A stretch of 38,838 nt of DNA from NCBI GenBank assembly GCA_030151165.1, contig JASLEM010000507.1:1-38838 (forward strand). The letters run 5' to 3'. The position numbers and the translations under genes were made by a program. Every line of letters starts with the position of its first letter. Position 1 is the first letter of the stretch. The stretch comes from Burkholderiaceae bacterium (GTDB lineage: Bacteria; Pseudomonadota; Gammaproteobacteria; Burkholderiales; Burkholderiaceae). A model generated the notes under the pieces. The model saw nothing but the letters and a program-made list of their open reading frames with translations. It searched no databases and was not told where the DNA came from. Shown here piece after piece: positions 7,968-17,655 of this stretch.

Positions 7968-8735
7968 CTAGAACTCGTGCTGCACGCGCAGCCGCAGCGT
8001 GTCGCGCGGCGAGCCGCTGCCGATGCCGGCGAGCCAGGCGGCGTCGACGCGCAGCACGTGGGCGTCGGGCAGCATCCACTTCGCGAAGATCGCCGGGCCG
8101 AGCTCGTGCGACTGCCGCGCGCCGGACGCCCAGTGGTTCCACGTGCCGACGTCGCCGAAGCCCTGCGCGCCGAGCTCGAGGTGCGCGCTCCACATGCCCT
8201 TGACCTGCCACTGGTAGCCGAGCGACGTCGGCGCTGCGTCCGTGGCGTGGACGTGCTTCGCCAAGATCGGGTTCAGGTTCCACTGCAGCTCGTCGGTGTC
8301 GAACTGCAGCGTCGGCCCGCACTGGACGCCGGTGCCTTCGTCGCGGTCGTGCGGCTTCTCGATCTCGCACAACACGCCCAGGTCGACCGGCTCCGCGCCC
8401 GGCGTGGTGAGTTCGACGTGGTTGAGCCACGACCCCTCGTCGAAGCGATAGCCCGCGCCGCCGTCGGCCGTCCACGCGCCGTAGACCGACGTGAACCAGC
8501 GCGCGACCGGGCTCCAGCCGAGCGTCGCCGCCTGCTGGCTGGTGCGGGCGCCGTCCCGGTCGTGCTCGACGCCGGCCGCGTACGCGACGACGCGCAGGCC
8601 GGCGGTCGAGTAGGGCACGAAGACGTAGTCGGCCGGATCGGCGTGAACGGTTGCGAAGGCCGACGCGAGCGCGGCGGCGAGCGCGCGCGACGTCAGGCGC
8701 CGGGCGCGCACGGTCGCGCAAAGGGAGCGGGTCAT
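7968..8735 (-). CDS. Probable outer-membrane beta-barrel protein
   Basis: 255 residues from the chosen ATG; an in-frame ATG 7 codons upstream (8756) is equally possible, and neither has a strong ribosome site. The N-terminus is a signal peptide (SRALAAALASAFATVHA, cleavage after HADP region). The mature chain shows alternating aromatic/hydrophobic beta-strand patterns (YVFVPYS, WFTSVYGAWTA, MWSAHLELGAQGFG) and ends in LRLRVQHEF, with the terminal Phe typical of BAM-inserted barrels. Two Cys (in VLCEIEK and VQCGP) could form a disulfide. A small barrel of 8-12 strands is plausible. No specific family was recognised; the gene is not clearly in an operon with its neighbours. Confidence 0.7.
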   Translation of the reverse strand: MTRSLCATVRARRLTSRALAAALASAFATVHADPADYVFVPYSTAGLRVVAYAAGVEHDRDGARTSQQAATLGWSPVARWFTSVYGAWTADGGAGYRFDEGSWLNHVELTTPGAEPVDLGVLCEIEKPHDRDEGTGVQCGPTLQFDTDELQWNLNPILAKHVHATDAAPTSLGYQWQVKGMWSAHLELGAQGFGDVGTWNHWASGARQSHELGPAIFAKWMLPDAHVLRVDAAWLAGIGSGSPRDTLRLRVQHEF

Positions 8736-8821
8736 GCCCTTGTATCGGCACGGCATGAGCGCCGATGAATCCCCGCGAACCCGCGGAGCGGCCGTCCAGC
8801 CGCGCGCGAGGGGGAGCGGCG

Positions 8822-10699
8822 CTAGATCTGCACGCGGGTGCCGAGTTCGATCACGGCGTTGTTGGGCAGCTTGAAGAACTCGACCACGCTGCCCGCGTTG
8901 CGCGACATCGTCGCGAACAGGCGTTCGCGCCACTGCGCCATGCCGTGGCCGCGCGTCGGCACGACGACCTCGCGGCTGATGAAGTAGCTGGTGCGCATCG
9001 GCTCGAAGTCGATGCCGTGCGACGCGGCCTTCGCGAGCGCGGCGGGGACGTCAGGAATGTTCATGAAGCCGTAGTTGATGCAGATGCGCCAGAAGCCGTC
9101 GGCCAGCGGCGTGACCTGCATGACGTCGTCGCCCTCGATGTAGGCGCGTTCATGGAAGACGACCGACAGGATCACGTTCTGCTCGTGCAGCACGCAGTTG
9201 TGCTTGAGGTTGTGCATCAGCGCCTGTGGCACGGTGTCCGGGTTCGCGACCGTGTAGACGGCCGTGCGCGGGGCGCGCTGCTCGACGTGCTTCGCGAGCG
9301 ACTCGATGAAGGGCTGCAGCTCGGGGTCGTCGCTGCGGATCGATTCGATCAGCAGCTCGCGGCCACGCTTCCAGGTCGACATCACCGTGAAGATCGTCAG
9401 GCCCAGCACGATCGGGAACCAGCCGCCCTCGATGAACTTGATCGAGCATGACGTCACCAGCAGCACGTCGAACGCGAAGAATACCGCCGTGCCGCCGTAC
9501 GCGACCCACAGCGGCAGGCCCCAGCCGTCGCGCACGACGAAGAAGGTCAGCATCGTCGTGATCAGCATCGTCACCGTCACCGCGATGCCGTAGGCCGAGG
9601 CCATCGCCGCGGAGCTGCCGAAGCCGATCGCGGCCGCGATCACGGCGCACAGCAGCACCCAGTTGACGCGCGGCAGGTAGATCTGCCCGGCCTCGGCGGC
9701 CGACGTGAAGACCACCTGCATGCGCGGCAGGAAGCCGAGCTGGATCGCCTGGCGCGTCATCGAGAACGCACCGGAGATCACCGCCTGCGACGCGATCACG
9801 GTGGCCGCCGTCGCGAGGATCACGACCGGGATCAGCCAGCTCGCCGGGAACAGGCGGAAGAACGGGTTCTGGATCGCCGACGGGTCGCGGATCAGCAGCG
9901 CGGCCTGGCCCAGGTACTGCAGCGCGAGCGACGGCAGCACGATGCCCAGCCACGCGAGCTGGATCGGCTTGCGGCCGAAGTGGCCCATGTCCGCGTACAG
10001 CGCCTCGGCGCCGGTCAGCGCGAGCACGATCGCGCCGACGGCCGCGAACACGGCCCAGCCGCGGTGGCTCAGGAAGCGGATCGCGTGCAGCGGATTGAAC
10101 GCGGCGAGGATGTCCGGGTGCTGCGCGATCTGCTGGAGGCCGGTCAGCGCGAGCAGCGCGAACCACACGACGATGATCGGTCCGAACATCTTGCCGACCA
10201 CGCCGGTGCCCTTGCGTTGCACGACGAACAGGCCGATGAGCACGCCGATCGCGATCGGCAGCACGAAGCGCTTGAGCTCGGGCTCGACGACCTCGAGGCC
10301 CTCGATCGCGCTGAGCACCGACATCGCCGGCGTGATGACGCTGTCGCCATAGAACAGCGCCGCGCCGAACAGGCCCAGCAGCAGCAGCAGGGTGCGCTTG
10401 CGATCCGTCTTCGCCGACGCCTGCACCGCGAGCGCGGTGAGCGCCATGATGCCGCCTTCGCCGCGGTTGTCGGCGCGCAGGATCAGCACGACGTACTTGA
10501 GCGTGACGACCATCATCAGCGCCCAGAAGATCGTCGACGCGGCGCCGAGCAGGTTCTGGTGCGTCATCTCGACCCCGCCCGCGGGGCCGAAGATTGTCGC
10601 CATCGTGTAGAGCGGGCTGGTGCCGATGTCGCCGTAGACGACGCCGATCGCACCGAGCGTGAGGGGCAGGAGCGCCTGCCGGCGATGTGCCGTATCCAT
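8822..10699 (-). CDS. kup: Low-affinity potassium uptake transporter Kup
   Basis: 625 residues, matching the usual size (E. coli Kup 622). The N-terminus [20 protein letters not shown] is the KUP/HAK/KT hallmark, with GDIGTSPLY at residues 23-31. About 12 membrane helices follow, then a cytoplasmic C-terminal domain of about 170 residues beginning near KRGRELL. It imports K+ with protons and works at moderate external K+ or low pH. I chose the ATG at 10699 because it aligns with the known Kup start; an in-frame ATG at 10756 would add a basic, non-conserved 19-residue extension and has no ribosome site. The upstream region 10700-10946 is shared with the divergent DUF2917 gene. A KdpE regulator at the left edge suggests two K+ systems in the same neighbourhood. 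Confidence 0.97.
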   Translation of the reverse strand: MDTAHRRQALLPLTLGAIGVVYGDIGTSPLYTMATIFGPAGGVEMTHQNLLGAASTIFWALMMVVTLKYVVLILRADNRGEGGIMALTALAVQASAKTDRKRTLLLLLGLFGAALFYGDSVITPAMSVLSAIEGLEVVEPELKRFVLPIAIGVLIGLFVVQRKGTGVVGKMFGPIIVVWFALLALTGLQQIAQHPDILAAFNPLHAIRFLSHRGWAVFAAVGAIVLALTGAEALYADMGHFGRKPIQLAWLGIVLPSLALQYLGQAALLIRDPSAIQNPFFRLFPASWLIPVVILATAATVIASQAVISGAFSMTRQAIQLGFLPRMQVVFTSAAEAGQIYLPRVNWVLLCAVIAAAIGFGSSAAMASAYGIAVTVTMLITTMLTFFVVRDGWGLPLWVAYGGTAVFFAFDVLLVTSCSIKFIEGGWFPIVLGLTIFTVMSTWKRGRELLIESIRSDDPELQPFIESLAKHVEQRAPRTAVYTVANPDTVPQALMHNLKHNCVLHEQNVILSVVFHERAYIEGDDVMQVTPLADGFWRICINYGFMNIPDVPAALAKAASHGIDFEPMRTSYFISREVVVPTRGHGMAQWRERLFATMSRNAGSVVEFFKLPNNAVIELGTRVQI

Positions 10700-10946
10700 C
10701 GGGCATTCTGGTTGGAGAGGTGTCGAGGTTGTACGCCGACGATATAAATTTTTCATAAAGGAAGGTCTTCACGACATCGGCATGAATGCGGTTTCGGAAT
10801 GAATCGGATTCCAAACATGCGTTTGTGGTTTACCCTCGGATCGCGGATGATTCGCTCACCCTGACGCGATGAGCGATCTCCTCCGCACGAGCCGGAGACG
10901 GATGCGGTTGCGGCATAGGGAGACGACACCAAAACGGAGAACCATC
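10700..10946. promoter_or_regulatory. Divergent upstream region of kup and the DUF2917 gene
   Basis: A 247-base gap with a strikingly AT-rich core (about 10739-10760, GATATAAATTTTTCATAAAG) in a GC-rich genome, a good place for the kup promoter. A small imperfect hairpin (GGAAT 10796-10800 with ATTCC 10808-10812) lies nearby. No clear -35/-10 pair or riboswitch was recognised, so the call is by position and composition. Confidence 0.4.
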
Positions 10947-11288
10947 ATGCTGCTCAGCACCCAACGCGCTCAACTGAACCTGGCCGACGACGAGGTCGCG
11001 CGCCTGGATGACGCCTTCGGCTCGCGCCTGGAGGTCACCAGCGGCTTCGTCTGGATCACGGTCGACGGCGACCGCGGCGACACCGTGCTCGGCGCGGGCG
11101 ACTCCTACGTCGTCGGCTACGACGCCGTCGTCACCGTCAGCGCCATCCGCGGCGCCGCGAGCGTGCGTCTGCATGCCGAAGCCGGCGCGCGCGCGGGCCA
11201 CCGGGTACCCGCGGCGGTCGTCGGCGTGCCCAGCCGCCTGCAGCAGCTGATGGCGCGCTTCTCGCTGAGCTCCGTCTCGTACGCCTGA
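10947..11288 (+). CDS. DUF2917 domain protein
   Basis: 113 residues from the ATG with ACGGAGA (10934-10940) at good spacing; an upstream in-frame ATG at 10869 lacks such a site and would add a basic non-conserved stretch. The segment RLEVTSGFVWITVDGD, then GDTVLGAGDSYVV, is the DUF2917 pattern (a short cupin-like beta domain, common in Betaproteobacteria). The C-terminal part (Arg/Ala/Val-rich, ending LSSVSYA) is variable in this family. No catalytic residues are evident. It is divergent from kup over a 247-base shared region and converges with the histidine kinase gene, so it is probably transcribed alone. Biochemical role unknown. Confidence 0.8.
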   Translation: MLLSTQRAQLNLADDEVARLDDAFGSRLEVTSGFVWITVDGDRGDTVLGAGDSYVVGYDAVVTVSAIRGAASVRLHAEAGARAGHRVPAAVVGVPSRLQQLMARFSLSSVSYA

Positions 11289-11342
11289 TCGACGAGGGCG
11301 CCGCGTTCGCGCGGACGGGCGTCGCGCGGCGCGCCGGGGCGC

Positions 11343-12755
11343 TCAGCCCGCGCCCAGCGTGAACCAGAACGTCGCGCCCGCCCCCGGCGCGCCCTCGGCC
11401 CAGACGCGTCCGCCGTGATGGTCGACGATGCGTCGCACGATCGACAGCCCGACGCCGCTGCCCTCGAAGCGCGCGCCGTGCAGGCGCTGGAACGGCTTGA
11501 ACAGGCGCTCGGTGTCGGCCTCGGAGAAGCCGACGCCGTTGTCCCGCACGAAGAAGGCGTCGCCGTCGGCACGTGGCACGTGGCCGACCACCACCGCGGG
11601 CTGCGCCGCATCGGCCGCGAACTTGCACGCGTTGCCGATCAGGTTCACGAAGACCTGGCGGAGGAGCTCGCGGTCGGCGCCGATCGTCGGCAGCGGCTGC
11701 ACCGTGACCTGCGCCGTCTCCGGCACGCGCTGCGCCGCCACCACCTCGCCGACCAGCGCCGCCACGTCGACCGGCGCGCGCCGCGGCTGCGCGTCGCCCG
11801 CGCGCGCAAGAGCCAGCAGCGAGGCGAGCGTCTGCATCGACGCGTCGGCCTGGCGCTTGATCGCCGCGAGCATGCGGTCGGCCTGGCCCGGATTGCCGTC
11901 GGCCATGTGCTCGCGGGCGAGCTGCGCCACGCCCGCGATGCCGCCGAGCGGCCCGCGCAGGTCGTGCGACACGCTGCGGTTGAAGCTCTCGAGGCCCTCG
12001 ATCGTCTCGCGCAGTTCGGCGGTGCGCATCGCGACGTGGTGCTCCAGCGTCTCGTTGGCCGCGCGCAGCTGCGCCTCCGCCTGCTCGCGCGCCTGCAGCG
12101 CCAGCGCCGCCTGCGCGGCCTCGTGCTGCGCGCGCCGGTGGGCGCGGATCAGGCCGGTGGTCAGCACGGTGAAGCCGAGCGAGCACAGCGGCACGATCTC
12201 CAGCAGCGGCAGCAGGTCGGCCGGCACCACCCCTTCGCGCAGCGCGATGCTGGCCGCCGGGAACGAGACCAGTGCGCCCACCACCGCGCCGTGCCCGCCC
12301 CGCGGCTCGCGCCGCACCAGGTACAGCATCAGCAGCGCCCACGCGAGCACGAAGATCGCGCTGACGACGTAGCCCTCCCAGCGGGTGATCCAGCCGGGCA
12401 GCGTCGCGGCGACCATCGCGGCGAGCACGGCCGCGCCCGCCCGCTTCAGGCGGCGGGCGATGTGCGGCGGCACGGTCGCGTAGTCGATCAGCCCCGCGGT
12501 GATGCAGCCGAGCGACAGCGCCGCGAGCGCGGCGGTGGCGAAGGTCGGCACGGCGTCGAGCGCGACATCGCCGTAGCCGAGCCCCATGGCGGCCGACCGC
12601 AGCGCGTTGCACATGAATCCGGCCGCGAGCCAGCGCAGCCAGCCCGTGCCCGCGACACGCAGCGCGCGGGCGGTCAGCAGCAGCATCGCCGCGAGCCAGC
12701 CTTCGAGCAAGGCGCCGGCGATGAACAGGAGGATCGAGATCACCGAGCCGTTCAT
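11343..12755 (-). CDS. Membrane sensor histidine kinase
   Basis: 470 residues. The first about 205 residues hold six or seven hydrophobic helices with short loops, an integral-membrane sensor rather than a large periplasmic one. A coiled-coil (about 205-255, ALQAREQAEAQLRAANETLEHH) leads to the HisKA domain, phospho-acceptor His264 in SVSHDLRGPLGGI. The ATPase domain has N box VNLIGNACKF, G1 DNGVGFS, F box FKPFQRLH and G2 GSGVGLSIVRRI. The phytochrome-like and KdpD-like DLRGPL H-box is typical of the HWE-free HisKA family. No response regulator gene adjoins it, so it is an orphan kinase whose partner must be elsewhere. It is divergent from the penicillin-acylase gene across 169 bases and its stop is 54 bases from that of the DUF2917 gene. 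Confidence 0.92.
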   Translation of the reverse strand: MNGSVISILLFIAGALLEGWLAAMLLLTARALRVAGTGWLRWLAAGFMCNALRSAAMGLGYGDVALDAVPTFATAALAALSLGCITAGLIDYATVPPHIARRLKRAGAAVLAAMVAATLPGWITRWEGYVVSAIFVLAWALLMLYLVRREPRGGHGAVVGALVSFPAASIALREGVVPADLLPLLEIVPLCSLGFTVLTTGLIRAHRRAQHEAAQAALALQAREQAEAQLRAANETLEHHVAMRTAELRETIEGLESFNRSVSHDLRGPLGGIAGVAQLAREHMADGNPGQADRMLAAIKRQADASMQTLASLLALARAGDAQPRRAPVDVAALVGEVVAAQRVPETAQVTVQPLPTIGADRELLRQVFVNLIGNACKFAADAAQPAVVVGHVPRADGDAFFVRDNGVGFSEADTERLFKPFQRLHGARFEGSGVGLSIVRRIVDHHGGRVWAEGAPGAGATFWFTLGAG

Positions 12756-12924
12756 CGATCCATGCTGAACGATGCGCTGCCGCGCGGCAAGTGGCGGAAG
12801 CCCGCGCGAACGGCCAGCCGCGCGGATCGGCCGATTTCGCCGGGAAAATGCCGCACGTCCTCCGCCGCGGCCGAACGCGCACTACCATCGCGGCCAACGA
12901 ATCGAACGACAAGGGAGCGAAGCG

Positions 12925-15336
12925 ATGGCGCGTTGGCCGAGAGGGGTGCGATGGAGCGTGGGCGTCGTGGCGGCGGTGCTCGTCGTGGGCTCGCTGCTCG
13001 TCGCCGGCGGCCTGTGGGCGGCGCGTCGCAGCGTCCCGACGCTCGATGGCGACGTCCGGCTGCCCGGCCTGTCCGCGCCGGTGGCGGTCGACCGCGACGC
13101 GCTCGGCATCGCGATGCTGCACGGCGAGAACCGCCTGGACGTCGCGCGCGCCCTCGGCTTCGTGCACGGGCAGGAGCGTTTCTTCGAGATGGACGTCACG
13201 CGCCGCTCCGCCGCGGGCGAGCTGTCCGAGCTGGTGGGCAAGGTGACGCTCGAGCGCGACGAAGGGCGTCGCCGCCATCGCTTGCGCGAACGCCTGACCG
13301 CGCGCTTCGCCAGCCTGCCGGCCAGCGAGCGGGCGCTGCTGCAGGCCTACGCGGACGGCGTCAACGCCGGCGTCGCGCAGCTGCACGCGACGCCGTGGCA
13401 GTACCTGCTGCTGCGCGCCGAGCCGCGTCGGTGGGAGCCGGTCGATTCGCTGCTCGTGATCTCCGAGATGTTCTGGATGCTGCAGGGCAACGGCCTCGAC
13501 GCCGGCCTGCAGCGCGCGCTGCTGCGCGAGCGCGTGGGCGACGTCCGCTTCGACTGGCTCGAGCCGCGCGGCGGCCGCTGGGACGCGCCGCTGGACGGCA
13601 GCGCCGCCACGCCGCTGGCGCTGCCCGGCGCCGACCTGATCGACCTGCGCGCGGCGAACGTGCCGGCGCTGCCGGCGTCCGCCGTGACGGCGGCGTCGCG
13701 CAGGTCGTCCGGCTCGCACGTCGTCGTCGATGCGAGCGACGTCGTCTCGCCACATGAGGCCGCGATCGGCAGCAACAACTGGGCCGTCGCCGGCACCCGC
13801 AGCGCGGACGGCCGCGCGCTGCTGGCCGACGACATGCACCTGGGCCTGTCCGTGCCCGGCATCTGGTTCCGCGCGCAGCTCGAGATCGGCCACGGCGCAG
13901 GCGCGCTGCGCGCGGCGGGCGTCTCGCTGCCGGGCTTGCCCGCGATCGTCGTCGGCTCGAACGGCCACGTCGCCTGGGGCTTCACGAACGCGTACGGGCA
14001 GTGGTTCGACTGGATGAAGCTGTCCGGCGGCGCGGCCGCGGGCCCGGCCGACCCGCGCCTGAAGCACGTCACGGAGACCATCAAGGTCAAGGGCGGGGCG
14101 GACGACCTGCTGGACGTCGTCGAGTGGGACGGCGCCCCGGTGATCGAGCGCGACGGCCAGCGCTACGCCCTGCGCTGGATCGCCGACCAGGGCGAGGCCT
14201 ACAACCTGGCGCTCGACGAGTTGCTGGGCGCGCGCAGCGTCGACGATGCCGTCGCCATCGCCCGGCGCGCGGGCATGCCGCACCAGAACATCCTGATCGC
14301 CGACAGCGCCGGCCACATCGCATGGACGGTCGCGGGCCGCTTGTGGGCGGGCGCGCGGGGCGACCAGTTCGGGCGCTTCGCCTCGCCCGACCTCGCGCCC
14401 GCGACCTGGCTGGCGCCCGCCGACTATCCGCTCGTCGAGGATCCGGCCGCCGGCCAGCTGTGGACGGCCAACGCGCGCCAGTTTGGAGGCGCGGGCGGCG
14501 CGCTGATCGGCGACGGCGGGTTCGACGTCGGCGCCCGCGCGCAGCAGATCCGCGACCGTCTCTCCGCGATCACGCACGCGGACGAAGCGTCGGTGCGCGC
14601 GATCGAGTTCGACAACGAGGCCCGCCTGATGCGCGTGTGGGCCGACCGCGTCGCCGCGGCGGTGGCGACGAGCGGCCGGCACGCGGAGGTCGCGGCGCTG
14701 CTGAAGGGGTGGAACGGCCGGGCGGATGCCGACCAGCCCGCCTACCGGTTGCTGCGCAACGTGCGCGTGAAGACGCTCGACGCGCTGTGGCTCGCGTGGA
14801 CGACACCACTGCTCGGCCCCACGCAATCGGACGAGAAGAAGCGCCTCGAGTGGCATGCGATGTTCGAGTACCCGGTCGAACAGGCGCTCGCCGCGCAGCC
14901 GATCCACCTGCTGCCCAAGCCGTATGCGAGCTGGAACGCCTTCTTGGTGGCGCAGGTCGACGCCGCCACCGACGACGTCACCGGCCGCGGCGCCCGCACG
15001 CTCGCCGCGTCGACCTGGGGCGACGCCAACGCCAGCCACATCCGCCACCTGCTGTCACGCGCGGTGCCGCCCTTGTCGCCGTGGCTGGACATGCCGTCGC
15101 TGCCGCAGTCGGGCGACAACAACCTGCCGCACGTCGCCGGCGCGAACTTCGGGCAGTCGGAGCGCCTCGTCGTCGCCCCCGGCCACGAAGACCAGGCCAC
15201 GCTGGTCATGCCCGGCGGCCAGAGCGGCCACCCGATGTCCCCGTACTACGGCGCCGGCCACGCCGACTGGGCCGCCGGGCGCGCCGAGCCCTTGCTGGCA
15301 GGGGCTTCGCAGCACCGGCTTCGCCTGCATTCTTGA
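12925..15336 (+). CDS. Penicillin acylase family Ntn-hydrolase (acyl-homoserine lactone or amide acylase type)
   Basis: 803 residues; the ATG has AAGGGAG (12911-12917) seven bases upstream. An N-terminal membrane helix (about 11-32) acts as signal or anchor, so the enzyme is periplasmic. The alpha-chain has GFVHGQERFFEMDVTRR, a family hallmark. Autocatalytic cleavage is expected between Gly282 and Ser283 in IGSNNWAV; Ser283 becomes the N-terminal nucleophile of the beta-chain. Later conserved pieces include LADDMHL, GLPAIVVGSNGHVAWGFTN and the C-terminal PGGQSGHPMSPYY. The family hydrolyses amide bonds of beta-lactams, N-acyl-homoserine lactones or related acyl amides; the substrate here cannot be set. 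It ends 13 bases before the stop of the convergent FkbM gene, exactly where composition changes. Confidence 0.93.
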   Translation: MARWPRGVRWSVGVVAAVLVVGSLLVAGGLWAARRSVPTLDGDVRLPGLSAPVAVDRDALGIAMLHGENRLDVARALGFVHGQERFFEMDVTRRSAAGELSELVGKVTLERDEGRRRHRLRERLTARFASLPASERALLQAYADGVNAGVAQLHATPWQYLLLRAEPRRWEPVDSLLVISEMFWMLQGNGLDAGLQRALLRERVGDVRFDWLEPRGGRWDAPLDGSAATPLALPGADLIDLRAANVPALPASAVTAASRRSSGSHVVVDASDVVSPHEAAIGSNNWAVAGTRSADGRALLADDMHLGLSVPGIWFRAQLEIGHGAGALRAAGVSLPGLPAIVVGSNGHVAWGFTNAYGQWFDWMKLSGGAAAGPADPRLKHVTETIKVKGGADDLLDVVEWDGAPVIERDGQRYALRWIADQGEAYNLALDELLGARSVDDAVAIARRAGMPHQNILIADSAGHIAWTVAGRLWAGARGDQFGRFASPDLAPATWLAPADYPLVEDPAAGQLWTANARQFGGAGGALIGDGGFDVGARAQQIRDRLSAITHADEASVRAIEFDNEARLMRVWADRVAAAVATSGRHAEVAALLKGWNGRADADQPAYRLLRNVRVKTLDALWLAWTTPLLGPTQSDEKKRLEWHAMFEYPVEQALAAQPIHLLPKPYASWNAFLVAQVDAATDDVTGRGARTLAASTWGDANASHIRHLLSRAVPPLSPWLDMPSLPQSGDNNLPHVAGANFGQSERLVVAPGHEDQATLVMPGGQSGHPMSPYYGAGHADWAAGRAEPLLAGASQHRLRLHS

Positions 15337-15349
15337 AGCGACAAATCCA

Positions 15350-16195
15350 TCAGCCTCTCGAGGCCAGGACTGTTGCCAGATAGTTGTTCACCTCGACGGG
15401 AGGATTCGAAGAGATATCCAGCCGACTCCAAGGCGCAAAGCCCGAAAACACAGGATCCCGCTCCGGATTCGATGCGAACACGAAGCCGTCGAAGGACGTC
15501 GTCTGGAAATCAAAATCGCTCGATACCTCGACCCGGTAACCCATGCGCGCGAGGATTTCGCAGGTGTCTCGGTGCCGGTCCTGTGAATGAGTCGATACGA
15601 ACAGGTAGTCGATCTTTCGAGCGGTCAACGACTCGCTGCAATCTTCGAGCATCTCCAGTTCGAAACCCTGGATGTCCGCATGCAGGATCGTCAACCGCTG
15701 GTTCGGTCGCGCTGCGAGATAGCCGTCCACGGAAAAGTGGCCGCGTCCAACGAATGCCTGGAAGAACTCGCCTGTCAGGCCGTTGTGCGAGAAGTTTCGT
15801 CGTCCCGCCTCCATGTTCGCGGCCTCGGGCTCGACCAGCGTGACGATCGCCGCTGGATGAGCCATTTTCAGCCACATCGAATAATGGCCCCAGTAGGCTC
15901 CAAGTTCCAGCATGTGCGGATTGGCCGGCAAGCCCACCAGCAATTCCTGGAAGACGAATTCCTCGAGTGGCTCATGCACGCCACGATTGACGACCAGGAT
16001 GTCGGAGAACGACCCGTAATAGGCGTCGTCGCCGGTCGCGGGCACTTCAAGCCCGTTGTGCAAGATCACTCTGCCCGCGGCGAGCGTGCCCGCCAGCGGG
16101 TGTCGCGAAATCAGTGCATTCAACGGATCCGACACGATCTCGCGGAACCTCCCGAGGAAATCGTTGCCTTGTGCTTTCGATGGGAGTTGAGCCAT
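15350..16195 (-). CDS. FkbM-family SAM-dependent methyltransferase
   Basis: 281 residues from the ATG at 16195; an in-frame ATG at 16240 would add 15 residues, and neither has a clear ribosome site. SAM motif I is LELGAYWG (96-103), followed by the acidic LVEPEAANMEAG. The FkbM signature ILHADIQGFELEML is present, and the C-terminal part carries DGFVFASN. FkbM enzymes O-methylate sugars or polyketides; in polysaccharide loci they usually methylate the glycan. It is divergently arranged to the outer-membrane export lipoprotein gene and is the leftmost gene of the polysaccharide locus. Base composition is clearly lower in GC than the penicillin-acylase gene next to it, consistent with a separately acquired block. 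Confidence 0.88.
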   Translation of the reverse strand: MAQLPSKAQGNDFLGRFREIVSDPLNALISRHPLAGTLAAGRVILHNGLEVPATGDDAYYGSFSDILVVNRGVHEPLEEFVFQELLVGLPANPHMLELGAYWGHYSMWLKMAHPAAIVTLVEPEAANMEAGRRNFSHNGLTGEFFQAFVGRGHFSVDGYLAARPNQRLTILHADIQGFELEMLEDCSESLTARKIDYLFVSTHSQDRHRDTCEILARMGYRVEVSSDFDFQTTSFDGFVFASNPERDPVFSGFAPWSRLDISSNPPVEVNNYLATVLASRG

Positions 16196-16364
16196 GGAGA
16201 TGCCGGAGGCCACCCGACAGGGCTGGCGGATGACAGCCATCGTTGGTCGAGATGGAAAGGGATGGGTGCGAGCCGACTCTAACAGCCGTGAGGCGAGCGG
16301 TGGGCATTTTGTTCGTCGCTGCGTGGCCCGATTCGCTGTCCCTCCCCGAGCGAACCACGGCCGC

Positions 16365-16370
16365 TAGAAT
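16365..16370 (+). promoter_or_regulatory. Candidate -10 box (TAGAAT) for the export lipoprotein gene
   Basis: GCTAGAAT at 16363-16370 resembles a strong housekeeping -10 hexamer and lies 29 bases before the ATG at 16399, within the 203-base divergent gap. No good -35 hexamer is seen at 16-18 bases upstream, so an activator or extended -10 recognition may be needed. Confidence 0.35.
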
Positions 16371-16398
16371 GTTCTTCGCTTCCCTCTGAAACTCGCCA

Positions 16399-17559
16399 AT
16401 GCTTCTTCATCGATCACGCCGCCTGCTCACGCTCGTTCTCATGACCGGTTGGCTCGCCGGTTGCGCCGAGTTGCCGGCCGTCGGGCCGGGGCGCCGGACC
16501 ATCGAAGACAGCGCGGCAGCACCCGGGACGCAATCGGTGCAGATCGTCGATGTCGACGACACGGTCGCGCGCAAGTTGCTGGCCGAGCGCCGCCAACATC
16601 TCTTTTCCGACACTCTCGGACTGGCGAACGGCCCGGAACTGGGCATCGGGCCGGGCGATTCTGTCGAAGTGAATCTTTGGGAGGCGCCTCCGGCAGCGCT
16701 TTTCGGAGTCGGCGTGTCCGACCCTCGCGCGCCCAACGCGGTTCACGCGACCACGATGCCCGAGCAGGTCGTCAGCCGGGACGGTTTCCTCAACGTGCCG
16801 TTCGCCGGGCGGATCCATGTGGACGGGATGACGCCGCAGAAGCTCGAAGTGGAAATCGTCCGTCGCCTCAAGGACAAGGCCAACCAGCCGGAAGCCGTTG
16901 TGCGGGTCTTGCGCAATGCTTCCTCCAACGTGACCGTCGTGGGGGAAGTGACGAACAGTCTGCGCATGCCGCTCACCCCCGGCGGCGAACGTCTGCTGGA
17001 TGCGCTCGCTGCTGCTGGCGGCGTCCGTCAGCCCATCAACAAAATCACGCTGGAGGTGACTCGTGGCAGTACGGTGCAGTCGATGCCGCTCGAGCGTGTG
17101 ATCCGCGATCCTCGGCAGAACGTGCCTCTGCGTGCTGGTGATGTCATTACCGCCGTGTTCCAGCCGCTGAGTTTCACGGTGCTTGGCGCGACCAACAAGA
17201 ACGACGAGATCAGTTTCGAGACGCAAGGGATCAACTTGGCCCAAGCGCTCGCGCGTTCCGGGGGGCTCGTCGATACTCGATCCGATCCGCAAGGCGTTTT
17301 CGTCTTCCGTCTGGAACGACCTGACGCGCTCGACTGGTCGCGCCAACCCGTGGTCAAGACACCCGATGGCCTCGTGCCGGTGGTTTACCGCATCGATCTG
17401 CGCAATCCGCAGAGCTTCTTCGTAATGCAGAGTTTTGGCATCAATGACAAGGACGTCCTCTACGTCAGCAATGCGCCCATCGCGGAACTGCAGAAGTTCC
17501 TGAACGTGGTGTTTTCGGTCACCTATCCTGTGCTGAATGCGGTGCAGGTCTCTCGGTGA
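16399..17559 (+). CDS. Capsule/exopolysaccharide export outer-membrane lipoprotein (Wza/KpsD/BexD family)
   Basis: 386 residues. The N-terminus is a lipoprotein signal with lipobox WLAGC (Cys about residue 22). A polysaccharide-export (PES) domain follows (LGIGPGDSVEVNLWE, then QVVSRDGFLNVPFAGRIHVDG and KANQPEAVVRVLRNASSNVTVVGEV), and then two SLBB-like domains (GERLLDALAAAGGV and INLAQALARSGGLVD). The C-terminal hydrophobic tail (LNVVFSVTYPVLNAVQ) is the amphipathic helix that spans the outer membrane in the Wza ring. With the KpsE-like PCP and KpsM/KpsT transporter encoded in the same locus, it should form the trans-envelope export channel for the capsule chain. Gene naming (kpsD, wza, bexD, ctrA) is left open since these names denote overlapping families. 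Confidence 0.93.
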   Translation: MLLHRSRRLLTLVLMTGWLAGCAELPAVGPGRRTIEDSAAAPGTQSVQIVDVDDTVARKLLAERRQHLFSDTLGLANGPELGIGPGDSVEVNLWEAPPAALFGVGVSDPRAPNAVHATTMPEQVVSRDGFLNVPFAGRIHVDGMTPQKLEVEIVRRLKDKANQPEAVVRVLRNASSNVTVVGEVTNSLRMPLTPGGERLLDALAAAGGVRQPINKITLEVTRGSTVQSMPLERVIRDPRQNVPLRAGDVITAVFQPLSFTVLGATNKNDEISFETQGINLAQALARSGGLVDTRSDPQGVFVFRLERPDALDWSRQPVVKTPDGLVPVVYRIDLRNPQSFFVMQSFGINDKDVLYVSNAPIAELQKFLNVVFSVTYPVLNAVQVSR

Positions 17560-17655
17560 AGGATCTCGGGCAAGCGCCCTGGGGTCGCCGCGAACGCTCT
17601 ATTCGGGCCTGCTCCTTGATCGGGCGTGTGCGCGGCGAAGAAGTTTGGATTTGAC

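Noticed and set aside
11137..15048. A very long open frame on the minus strand (about 1,300 codons) over the histidine kinase and penicillin-acylase genes
   Set aside because: It is an antisense shadow caused by high GC: its translation is Arg/Ala/Gly-rich with no domain, while the plus- and minus-strand genes in the other frames have clear family motifs.
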